From an uncultured Lachnospiraceae bacterium (GTDB lineage: Bacteria; Bacillota; Clostridia; Lachnospirales; Lachnospiraceae), in assembly GCA_949840465.1 (NCBI GenBank), contig CATKXE010000034.1, positions 1 to 33,460 on the forward strand: a stretch of DNA of 33,460 nucleotides. The letters run 5' to 3'. Shown one piece after another: positions 1 through 5,742 of the stretch. Every line of letters begins with the position of its first letter. The first letter of the stretch is position 1. The notes beneath the pieces were generated by a model, which worked only from the letters and a program-made list of their open reading frames with translations, was not told the origin of the DNA and ran no database searches. A program made the translations under genes and the position numbers.

Positions 1-377
1 GTAAGCCCCCGGTGTTCCAGCATGGCGAACATTGCCCGTATTTCCCGAAGCAGCGCCTCAATGGAAAAGGGCTTGATGATATAATCTACCGCCCCGGCTT
101 CATACCCCCGTATCTGGTCGCTCTCCTGGTCATTGGCAGTCAGGAAAATAACCAGCGTGTCCGGATTCCCCGGCTTTATAAGCCTGCACAGGTCATAGCC
201 GTTGCCGTCCGGCAGATTGATATCCAGAAGCGCCAGGTCAAATTCCGTCCGGGCCAGCAATTCGGCGGCTGTGTCTGCATTCAGAGCCGATACCGTATCG
301 TAACCCTCCGAAATCAGGTTGTAAGTCAGGGTTTTATTGAAAAGGGCGTCGTCCTCTACCAGTAAAATTTTCTTCAT
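1..377 (-). CDS. OmpR-type response regulator, receiver domain (3' end outside window)
   Basis: This is the receiver domain of a two-component response regulator. The gene runs off the left edge, so the output domain is not visible. The reading frame starts MKKILLVEDDALF, with acidic residues at 9-10. The predicted phospho-acceptor is Asp52 in LALLDINLPDGNG. A conserved Thr (FLTAND) and Lys (IIKPF) follow, which is the full receiver signature. The spacing and the sequence after IIKPFSIEALLREI suggest an OmpR/PhoB member. The start is the ATG at 377, preceded by AAGGAG. A sensor kinase would be expected just outside the window to the left. Confidence 0.9.
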   Translation of the reverse strand, partial: MKKILLVEDDALFNKTLTYNLISEGYDTVSALNADTAAELLARTEFDLALLDINLPDGNGYDLCRLIKPGNPDTLVIFLTANDQESDQIRGYEAGAVDYIIKPFSIEALLREIRAMFAMLEHRGL

Positions 378-436
378 AGCCACACTCCTTGAAATTTTTA
401 TACTATACCTTGACGGAGAAAGTCCGCCAGCCCGGT

Positions 437-468
437 AAGGGCATGCATTACAGGATGCCCTTTGGGTA
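437..468. repeat. Dispersed hairpin repeat, copy 1
   Basis: A stem AAGGGCAT (437-444) pairs with ATGCCCTT (455-462) around a 10-nt loop, followed by TGGGTA. The same 32-nt unit, with three substitutions, recurs at 23440-23471 between nadB and nadC. Here it lies between the XRE gene and the response regulator. It has no T-tract, so it is not a standard terminator. It looks like a small repeated palindromic element. Confidence 0.65.
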
Positions 469-514
469 CAGATAAACATACAAATGTCCGCAAAATGTTA
501 CAGTGGACCGATTT

Positions 515-715
515 TTATTCAAAAATAAAAATTTCTTCAATCGGAGCTTCTACAACCCTGGAAATATCAACCGCCAGCTTCAGTGACGGGTTATACTGCG
601 CTTTTTCCAGGCGCATGATGGTTTCCCGGCGCACGCCTACTTTTTCCGCCAGCTGCCCTTGCGTCAGATCTTTCATTTGCCGGTATTTTTTTAATCTGCA
701 TTCAAATTCTGCCAT
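515..715 (-). CDS. XRE-family HTH transcriptional regulator (small)
   Basis: This 66-residue protein consists almost entirely of one Cro/CI-type helix-turn-helix. The motif is [20 protein letters not shown] (about residues 14-33), followed by the conserved [14 protein letters not shown]. This size and layout match the YozG/PbsX-like regulators that sit next to a membrane protein gene in Firmicutes. It starts 3 bp after the stop codon of the membrane protein gene at 719-1387, so the two are co-transcribed and probably translationally coupled. The likely role is repressor of the pair, acting at the inverted repeat in the promoter at 1406-1461. The ligand or signal is unknown. Confidence 0.88.
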   Translation of the reverse strand: MAEFECRLKKYRQMKDLTQGQLAEKVGVRRETIMRLEKAQYNPSLKLAVDISRVVEAPIEEIFIFE

Positions 716-718
716 ACC

Positions 719-1387
719 TTATTCCTCACTTTCATCTGCCAGGTCGTCATGGTCATACCGGTACAGCAAATATTCAGAGAGGAAAATCCCCAGAGCTAAC
801 GCGAGGGAAAGGGTGATAATTGTAGCAATCAGGGTATACTCAAGATTTCCAAAAAGTTTTCCCTGACAAAGAATGATCAGTGCAATAAGCATGATCCCGA
901 ACGAAATTCTGTATGCTTTCAGTCTGGCGCGGACCATATTTTCACGGAAACGCTCATCCATAAATGTTCCTGACATCCTTCCCTCATAGTAAAAACCAGA
1001 GAATCCAAAGAAAAGGAAAAATGCAAATGGAAAGACAGAGCCATCCGCAGAGTATGTCAGAAAACCGGCAAAACCCAAAAAGCCCAGTACTCCTAACCAG
1101 CCCCACTTTGGATTGACCTTGCGGGCGACGCCTGTTTCTTCCACCTGTCTCTGCTTTTCATATGCATAGACAAAAAGCATGACAAACAGAGAGACTACAT
1201 AAATGCATGTGAGAGAAATCGAAATAATCATCGGCAGATCCTTTGCGCGAAATACATAATTTTTAAAATCCATGGGAACTACCAGGCGGGAATCATTGAA
1301 TGAAACCGCATACCATGACGATAGAAACAAACTCAAAACACAAAAGATCCCACAGCCAATCCAAATTTTCATCTTGTTCGTTTTCAT
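719..1387 (-). CDS. Multi-pass membrane protein paired with XRE regulator
   Basis: This protein of 222 residues has about six hydrophobic segments. They lie near residues 8-25, 53-75, 96-110, 118-134, 162-178 and 183-205, and the tail is acidic (DHDDLADESEE). I do not recognise a catalytic motif. It is the first gene of a two-gene unit with the XRE regulator downstream. The start ATG at 1387 follows AGGAGGAGTACT, a strong ribosome binding site. Such pairs are common in Clostridia and often respond to membrane stress or act in competence-like or bacteriocin immunity settings, but nothing in this sequence settles the function. Confidence 0.75.
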   Translation of the reverse strand: MKTNKMKIWIGCGIFCVLSLFLSSWYAVSFNDSRLVVPMDFKNYVFRAKDLPMIISISLTCIYVVSLFVMLFVYAYEKQRQVEETGVARKVNPKWGWLGVLGFLGFAGFLTYSADGSVFPFAFFLFFGFSGFYYEGRMSGTFMDERFRENMVRARLKAYRISFGIMLIALIILCQGKLFGNLEYTLIATIITLSLALALGIFLSEYLLYRYDHDDLADESEE

Positions 1388-1405
1388 AGTACTCCTCCTG
1401 TTATT

Positions 1406-1461
1406 GTGATATATTTATCTCTTTACAGGACAAATATATCACTTTACTTTCTCTTTGTCAA
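1406..1461 (-). promoter_or_regulatory. Sigma-A promoter with inverted-repeat operator for the membrane protein/XRE pair
   Basis: On the minus strand a -35 TTGACA (1456-1461) is separated by exactly 17 nt from a -10 TATATT (1433-1438). A perfect 11-bp inverted repeat, GTGATATATTT (1406-1416) and AAATATATCAC (1432-1442), has one arm over the -10 box and the other in the early transcribed region. That is the expected position for a repressor operator, most simply bound by the XRE protein encoded downstream. Confidence 0.8.
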
Positions 1462-1510
1462 CAGAAAAGAGACAAATACATCGCATTTATTATCCAAAGT
1501 CAAAGATTCA

Positions 1511-1636
1511 TCAGGCAATATCCCGTTTCTGATATATCTTTACTGCAATTCCGTACGAGAAAAAAAAACAGATCACTGAAATGGCAAGCACAATACCAAA
1601 CGCCAGAAGGATATTTTCTTTCACCGGAAAAACCAA
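1511..1636 (-). pseudogene. Remnant: C-terminal membrane segment of an ABC permease-like protein
   Basis: An open frame without a start codon reads NILLAFGIVLAISVICFFFS, then YGIAVKIYQKRDIA and a stop. That is one long hydrophobic helix followed by a short basic cytoplasmic tail, as at the C-terminus of ABC-2 or FtsX-type permeases. The coding character stops abruptly at about 1636, where an unrelated plus-strand gene tail begins. I read it as a deletion scar. The exact family is a guess. Confidence 0.35.
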
Positions 1637-1810
1637 GTTTATAAGAAGAAAGAACACCTTTCAACATGCTACCGGAAAATCTTTGATTTTGCCAGTGAAA
1701 ACGGATTCGCATTATCCGGGTTGCCCTATGAAGTCATCATCAATGAAAATGTGATCGACTGGACAGAGGACGCCGTTGTCCAGATCGAGATTCCCATAGA
1801 AAAAATATAG
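1637..1810 (+). pseudogene. Remnant: C-terminal part of an effector-binding (GyrI/AraC-type) protein
   Basis: An open plus-strand frame without a usable start reads YRKIFDFASENGFALSGLPY, then EVIINENVIDWTEDAVVQIE and IPIEKI with a stop at 1808-1810. The pattern, with a helix ending in a small-residue turn and LPYE, then a strand with WTEDAVVQIEIPIE, is what I expect at the end of GyrI-like/BacR effector-binding domains, as found in MerR and AraC regulators. All of the N-terminal DNA-binding part is missing. It abuts an unrelated minus-strand fragment, so this is a junction between two broken genes. Confidence 0.45.
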
Positions 1811-1817
1811 CGAAAGA

Positions 1818-2120
1818 TTAAAATTCACTTCCGCTATATTTAACTGTGAGCACTGCAACTATTTTTTCTGCATCCAATACTTCATAGATAATAATGTAAC
1901 CAGAAACAAATAACTGACGATACCCTTTATGAGCATAGAACCCAAATTTACGTTCCGCTCCACGATAAGGCTGCTCTTCTAAGCTGAAAATCGCATCTTC
2001 AAGCCTTTGTGCCAGCCTTAATGCATTGTCGCCGTAATGATCATTAAGAAGTGCCTGTTCATAGATTTTTCCTATATCACGATAAGCCTGCGGAAACATC
2101 TTAACAGTATATTTATCCAA
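1818..2120 (-). CDS. RelE/ParE-family toxin, orphaned from its antitoxin
   Basis: This 100-residue protein has the RelE/ParE fold signature: an N-terminal strand (YTVKMFPQAYRDIGKIYEQA), a helical pair, LEEQPYRGAERKFGFYAHKG, then the C-terminal strands YRQLFVSGYIIIYEVLDAEK and IVAVLTVKYSGSEF. Members of this family cleave ribosome-bound mRNA or poison gyrase. The start is TTG at 2120, after AGAAGGAAACAT, because no ATG fits. The antitoxin reading frame ends 8 nt inside the toxin, the usual overlapping arrangement. However, only the last 20 or so codons of the antitoxin remain, so the toxin may be inactive, silent or neutralised by another locus. Confidence 0.8.
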   Translation of the reverse strand: MDKYTVKMFPQAYRDIGKIYEQALLNDHYGDNALRLAQRLEDAIFSLEEQPYRGAERKFGFYAHKGYRQLFVSGYIIIYEVLDAEKIVAVLTVKYSGSEF

Positions 2121-2229
2121 AATGTTTCCTTCTTAATTGACTTAGAGCCTCTCTTGCATCCAGTAGTTCTGCCCCATCTGTAAGCGCCCCCATCAGCGTT
2201 GTTTTTCCTGCCCCCTTCGGGGCAAGTAT
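2113..2229 (-). pseudogene. Chimeric remnant: ABC ATPase Walker A fused in frame to an antitoxin tail
   Basis: This 39-codon open frame has an in-frame stop just before it (2230-2232). It begins ILAPKGAGKTTLMGALT, a P-loop of an ABC ATPase (GxxGAGKTT), and continues without a break into DGAELLDAREALSQLRRKHFG and a stop. The second half looks like the C-terminus of a Phd/RelB-type antitoxin, the part that contacts the toxin. A shorter product of 26 residues could start at the internal ATG at 2193. It appears to be a deletion that joined two genes in frame and removed the antitoxin's DNA-binding half. Confidence 0.55.
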
Positions 2230-2240
2230 TTATAGAGTTC

Positions 2241-2870
2241 TTATTTTTCAAAAACTACAAAACCACATTCGTAAGGATGGTCGCAATACACACTTTCCTG
2301 CTTATCAGTGTGGTATAACATACTTTTCAGTATAATTAGAAAATCTCCGCCACCTGATAGAATCATGTATTCTGCCAGAAAAAACAGCAGTAATTGATTC
2401 GCCATTACAGCAACTACTGCAACTCCGCCTCCTAAAACTAATGTAGGCATAGCAACCCCCAGGAGATATTGCCATTTTTTCAGCGGATTTGAACAAGTGC
2501 AGTATGGAGAAAAACTACTCCAGATAATTCCAAAATCAATCGAATGAAAATGATTTTTTGCAAAAAGACTCCAGGTAATTCCATGTATTAACTCATGCAG
2601 AATAGATAGACATAAAATAAGCACAAGTAATGCTACAACAAATCCCCACGAAAGACAATCTAAATCAAAACCATTCACATTATAGTATATCCAAAATGCT
2701 AAAGCCAAAAACGGCAGCATAATGAAAAGGCATAAAGGCTTTGCTTGTTGCGTATTGATAATTATATTCTTCGTTTTATATCCTTTTTGCTGCATTTCAG
2801 AATTGAATTTTTCAAAGCGCTCTTTACGTTTCAATTCTTTTTCTGTTAGTTTTCTTTTGTCTTTATCCAT
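2241..2870 (-). CDS. DUF3267-type membrane protein, putative zincin metalloprotease
   Basis: This 209-residue protein has a charged N-terminus and about four transmembrane helices, near residues 45-65, 73-93, 135-155 and 157-178. The key feature is LSILHELIHGITW at about residues 88-100, an HExxH zinc-protease motif at the cytoplasmic end of the second helix. The sequence afterwards (GIIWSSFSPYCTCSNPLKKW) matches the DUF3267/YhfC-like family layout. No substrate is known for this family. The start ATG follows GGAGGAATTAAGT. A promoter lies upstream at 2918-2948, so it is probably monocistronic. Confidence 0.8.
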   Translation of the reverse strand: MDKDKRKLTEKELKRKERFEKFNSEMQQKGYKTKNIIINTQQAKPLCLFIMLPFLALAFWIYYNVNGFDLDCLSWGFVVALLVLILCLSILHELIHGITWSLFAKNHFHSIDFGIIWSSFSPYCTCSNPLKKWQYLLGVAMPTLVLGGGVAVVAVMANQLLLFFLAEYMILSGGGDFLIILKSMLYHTDKQESVYCDHPYECGFVVFEK

Positions 2871-2917
2871 ACTTAATTCCTCCAGATTCCTATTTTTCTA
2901 TCTGATTTTCCTTCTCA

Positions 2918-2948
2918 ATTATACACGAAAGTTGTGGACTTATGTCAA
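2918..2948 (-). promoter_or_regulatory. Probable promoter of the DUF3267 gene
   Basis: On the minus strand there is TTGACA (2943-2948) and TATAAT (2918-2923) with a 19-nt gap. The overlapping TGTATA would give 17. It lies about 50 bp upstream of the DUF3267 start codon. Confidence 0.55.
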
Positions 2949-3057
2949 TACTCTGGACAAAATTTTTAAACACCGGGACCCGCAGAATATCGGAGGAAAT
3001 GGCAGAATAGTGATAGATAAGGGCAGAAATGAAATATTTTTCCTACGCGCCTTGCAT

Positions 3058-3215
3058 TATAATAATACCTGTAAAGCAAATCAGCTATTTACAGGAGGTG
3101 AGTGTCCAACGGACTATATGAACATTGTTTCATATTATGCCGGGGATTGCTGATTTGTCTGTAAATATTTCATCATAAAGGGGCCGGACGGTTTATCTGC
3201 CAGCCCCGTCTTTTT
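3058..3215 (+). promoter_or_regulatory. Attenuator-like leader of the HD/HAD operon
   Basis: A TATAAT at 3058-3063 has only a weak -35. The following sequence forms a hairpin CCTGTAAA (3068-3075) with TTTACAGG (3088-3095), whose 3' arm runs into a consensus ribosome binding site (AGGAGGTGAG, 3093-3102). After it come a GTG-started 20-codon frame (3102) and an 11-codon ATG frame at 3118 (MNIVSYYAGDC). A GGGGC/GCCCC hairpin (3180-3207) followed by GTCTTTTT then resembles an intrinsic terminator just before the HD gene's own RBS. Together they look like a translated leader controlling read-through. Confidence 0.5.
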
Positions 3216-3228
3216 GAAAGGAGTTAAA

Positions 3229-3828
3229 ATGGAGCTAAACATCCAGACCGCAGAACTGGCATTAAAGGAAGCGTCAGAATCCAATCCGGGGGCATGGGCA
3301 GACCATTCCCGGTATGTAGCCGAAGCCTGTAAAAACATTGCGTCTCACTGTAAAGATTTATCTTCTGAACAGGCGTATCTTTTCGGACTGTTACACGATA
3401 TTGGACGTTATGCCGGAGTGAGTTCGGAAAGACATCTGATAGACGGCTATCGTTACTGTATAGAGCGTGGGTGGGAAAAAGCTGCGCAGATATGTATATC
3501 CCACGCATTTATGATACAGGATATTGCTACTTCTATCGGAGAGTTTGATGTCAGTGATGAGGATTACCTGTTTATGAAAAAGTATGTCGAGGAGGCGGTA
3601 TATGATGATTATGACCGTTTAGTGCAGCTATGTGACGCATTGGCTATGCCTTCGGGGTTCTGCCTTTTGGAAAAAAGATTTGTAGACGTGACAATACGGT
3701 ACGGCGTCCACCCGGCGACAGTAGACCGGTGGAAAAAGATTTTAGAGATAAAAGAACTGTTTGAAGAACAGATTGGTTGTTCTATTTATACTTTGCTTCC
3801 GGGCGTTGTGGAAAACAGTTTTCGTTAA
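3229..3828 (+). CDS. HD-domain metal-dependent phosphohydrolase
   Basis: This 199-residue HD-superfamily hydrolase carries the core motif LFGLLHDIGRYAG (about residues 46-58), with His and Asp as metal ligands. An upstream His (WADHSRYVAEAC) and a downstream His-rich helix (CISHAFMI), plus an Asp in DRLVQLCDALAM, complete the usual H...HD...D ligand set. Relatives cleave nucleotides or phosphate esters, but the substrate cannot be read from the sequence. I chose the ATG at 3229 because AAAGGAG lies 5 nt upstream; a TTG 15 nt earlier has no RBS. It is the first gene of a plus-strand operon with the acetyltransferase fragment and HAD phosphatase, suggesting small-molecule dephosphorylation. Confidence 0.85.
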   Translation: MELNIQTAELALKEASESNPGAWADHSRYVAEACKNIASHCKDLSSEQAYLFGLLHDIGRYAGVSSERHLIDGYRYCIERGWEKAAQICISHAFMIQDIATSIGEFDVSDEDYLFMKKYVEEAVYDDYDRLVQLCDALAMPSGFCLLEKRFVDVTIRYGVHPATVDRWKKILEIKELFEEQIGCSIYTLLPGVVENSFR

Positions 3829-3840
3829 GGGAGGGATATT

Positions 3841-4044
3841 ATGTATTACGAAGCAGGTGATTTTTGGGAAACTGCGGACAGCGATACCTTAAAGCGGATC
3901 GCCCGCACAAGGGAATTGACAAGAGAATATTATTTTTCTGATTATGAAGATACGGAGAAAAGGACCGCCATTCTCCATAAGTTGTTAGGAGGAATAGGAG
4001 AAACCCGCCTGATTGTGTTGCAGCAGGGAATCCATGCAGGGTGA
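3841..4044 (+). pseudogene. Truncated maltose/sugar O-acetyltransferase (N-terminal Mac domain only)
   Basis: The 67 codons begin MYYEAGDFWETADSDTLKRI and continue ARTRELTREYYFSDYEDTEK, RTAILHKLLGGIGE. This is the alpha-helical Mac domain found at the start of maltose/galactoside O-acetyltransferases, which are usually about 180-200 residues long. After GGIGE, where the left-handed beta-helix with the catalytic His should begin, the sequence diverges into TRLIVLQQGIHAG and stops. The catalytic hexapeptide-repeat domain is absent. The RBS (GGGAGGGATATT before ATG) and operon position are intact, so it may still be translated as a short peptide. Confidence 0.6.
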
Positions 4045-4080
4045 TACGTTATTTTGATACAGACAGAGAAAGGCGGCTAC

Positions 4081-4743
4081 ATGAAATATAAGCATATCGT
4101 TTTTGACATTGACGGTACTCTGATTGATACGGAATATGCTGTCTTACATTCCTTACAGGAAACCATAAGGGAATTGTCGGGGAGAGAGATACCATGCTCT
4201 GAACTAAAATTTGCGTTAGGGATTACCGGGTTAGACGCTTTGAAAAAACTTGAGATAAAAGACATTTCCCATGCGATAGAATCATGGGATAAAAATATGT
4301 GTAAATATGCAGATACCATTAAAGTATTTGACGGAATAACCGGACTGCTGAAAAATCTTCTAAGTCTGGATTATGAAATAGGAATTGTCACTTCAAAGAC
4401 AAGGGAAGAATTTGCACATGATTTTTGCCAGTCTGGTATCAGCCATTATTTTAAAACAATCATATGTGCAGACGATACACAGGAACATAAACCCAATGCC
4501 GCACCGCTTTTGAAATATGTGGAATTATCAAAAACAGGCCATAGGAAAGTGCTTTATATCGGAGATAGCAAATATGACAGCAAATGTGCAAAAAATGCGG
4601 GAATTGATTTTGCTTTGGCCGTATGGGGCAGTCATAGTAAGCACATAAAAGCAGATTATTTTTTAGAAAGACCTGCCGACCTGTTATCTGCTATAACCCG
4701 AAATAACAATTTGCTTTTGTGGAAGAAAGGGGAAAGAGAGTGA
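4081..4743 (+). CDS. HAD-superfamily phosphatase (phosphoglycolate phosphatase/PGMB-like)
   Basis: This 220-residue haloacid-dehalogenase-type hydrolase has all four motifs. Motif I is FDIDGTLID (nucleophile Asp near residue 9), motif II is GIVTSKT, motif III is the Lys in EHKPNAAPLL, and motif IV is YIGDSKYDSKCAKNAG with the metal-binding acids. A helical cap lies between motifs I and II (about residues 15-85), making it subclass I. It probably dephosphorylates a small metabolite. I start it at the ATG at 4081 (AGAAAGGCGGCTAC upstream) rather than a TTG at 4054 that lacks an RBS. It is the last gene of the operon and is followed by a palindrome at 4933-4982. Confidence 0.88.
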   Translation: MKYKHIVFDIDGTLIDTEYAVLHSLQETIRELSGREIPCSELKFALGITGLDALKKLEIKDISHAIESWDKNMCKYADTIKVFDGITGLLKNLLSLDYEIGIVTSKTREEFAHDFCQSGISHYFKTIICADDTQEHKPNAAPLLKYVELSKTGHRKVLYIGDSKYDSKCAKNAGIDFALAVWGSHSKHIKADYFLERPADLLSAITRNNNLLLWKKGERE

Positions 4744-4749
4744 TTTTGA

Positions 4750-4932
4750 CGAGGACGCTACCGGTTCTGCAAGGATATTCGCATAGCCCTCTCCCCCCAA
4801 GGCTGTTTAACATACCGCCAGGAGACAGTAACGCATGGAAAAAGGAATACGACAGAAGGACTTCTGTGGATAGAATCTCATTCATTGAGATTCCGAGAAG
4901 TTATTTGATATGGCCTGCGAAACCAGGATCAT
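4750..4932 (+). other. Gene-free stretch with possible transposase tail remnant and an 8-bp hairpin
   Basis: One plus-strand frame reads NAWKKEYDRRTSVDRI (about 4831-4878). This resembles the W..Y..RTSVERV block near the end of IS1182/IS5-like transposases, but nothing else of a transposase is recognisable. A perfect 8-bp stem GAATCTCA/TGAGATTC with a 5-nt loop sits at 4873-4893. I regard the transposase reading as weak. Confidence 0.25.
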
Positions 4933-4982
4933 TATAACATAGGAGTTTTTATCTTATATAAGATAAAAACTCCTATGTTATA
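4933..4982. terminator. 50-bp perfect palindrome between convergent genes
   Basis: TATAACATAGGAGTTTTTAT and the following five bases (4933-4957) are exactly reverse-complemented in 4958-4982, with no loop bases. The palindrome includes the stop codon of the minus-strand response regulator (4978-4980) and lies 190 bp beyond the plus-strand HAD gene. It probably acts as a bidirectional transcription end or mRNA-protecting hairpin, although neither side has the usual run of T after a GC stem. Confidence 0.5.
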
Positions 4983-5742
4983 TTTCAAATTCATGCAAAT
5001 TGCTGCCCTTCCTCCGATACTCTTTCGGGGAAACCCCCTTCACTTTTTTAAATATTTTAGAAAAATATTTCTCATCCTGAAATCCTACTTTATAAGCAAT
5101 CTCATAATTTTTAAGATAATTTTGTTCCAGATAGCAACAGGCGTGGTCAATCCGGATCTGATGAAGGTATTCCACAAACCCCAAGCCAAGGCTGGATTTC
5201 AGCATGGTTGACAAATAACCCTGAGAAATCCCGAGCTTTTCCGCTACATCTGCAAGAGAAATATCCTCCGCATAATGCTCCTCCATATATTCCTTCGCCG
5301 CCTTCACCAGGGGATTCTCCTGCTTTCGGTCTTCTTCGGCCGTCTTCTCTGCCTTTTCCTCTGATCCTATGTATTCGTCTGCCAGGCAATTCAAAAGATC
5401 CAGTATATCCGATGCACGCACAGGCTTTAAAAGATATTCCTTTGCCCCGAATTTAATAGCCTGCTGGGCGTACTTAAACTCATCATACCCGCTTAAAACT
5501 ACGGTAATTGGATGAAGCCCTGCCTTCCGGGCCTCTTCCATTACATCCATACCATTTTTTAAGGGCATCTGCATGTCCAGCAGCAGCATATCCGGATGAT
5601 ATTTCAGGAGAAGCTCAACTGCCTCCTGCCCGTTTTCCGCCTCATAGATTCTTGTGAATCTGTCCGTATGTAACTGTATATATTTTACAACGCCTTTCCT
5701 GATTGTGTCTTCATCCTCCGCAATCAATAATCTTACCGGCAT
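4978..5742 (-). CDS. YesN-type response regulator, receiver + AraC HTH output
   Basis: This is the DNA-binding half of the sugar-responsive two-component system. Residues 1-120 are a receiver domain: acidic DED at 10-12, phospho-acceptor Asp56 in LLLDMQMP, and Lys106 in LLKPV. A low-complexity acidic linker (about 120-145) leads to an AraC-type double HTH at the C-terminus, with ISLADVAEKLGISQGYLSTM, then YEIAYKVGFQDEKYFSKIFK and KVKGVSPKEYR. At 254 residues it is about half the length of classical YesN, because the large middle region is missing. It overlaps the kinase gene by 10 nt. It presumably activates the upstream sugar transporter promoter. Confidence 0.92.
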   Translation of the reverse strand: MPVRLLIAEDEDTIRKGVVKYIQLHTDRFTRIYEAENGQEAVELLLKYHPDMLLLDMQMPLKNGMDVMEEARKAGLHPITVVLSGYDEFKYAQQAIKFGAKEYLLKPVRASDILDLLNCLADEYIGSEEKAEKTAEEDRKQENPLVKAAKEYMEEHYAEDISLADVAEKLGISQGYLSTMLKSSLGLGFVEYLHQIRIDHACCYLEQNYLKNYEIAYKVGFQDEKYFSKIFKKVKGVSPKEYRRKGSNLHEFEI

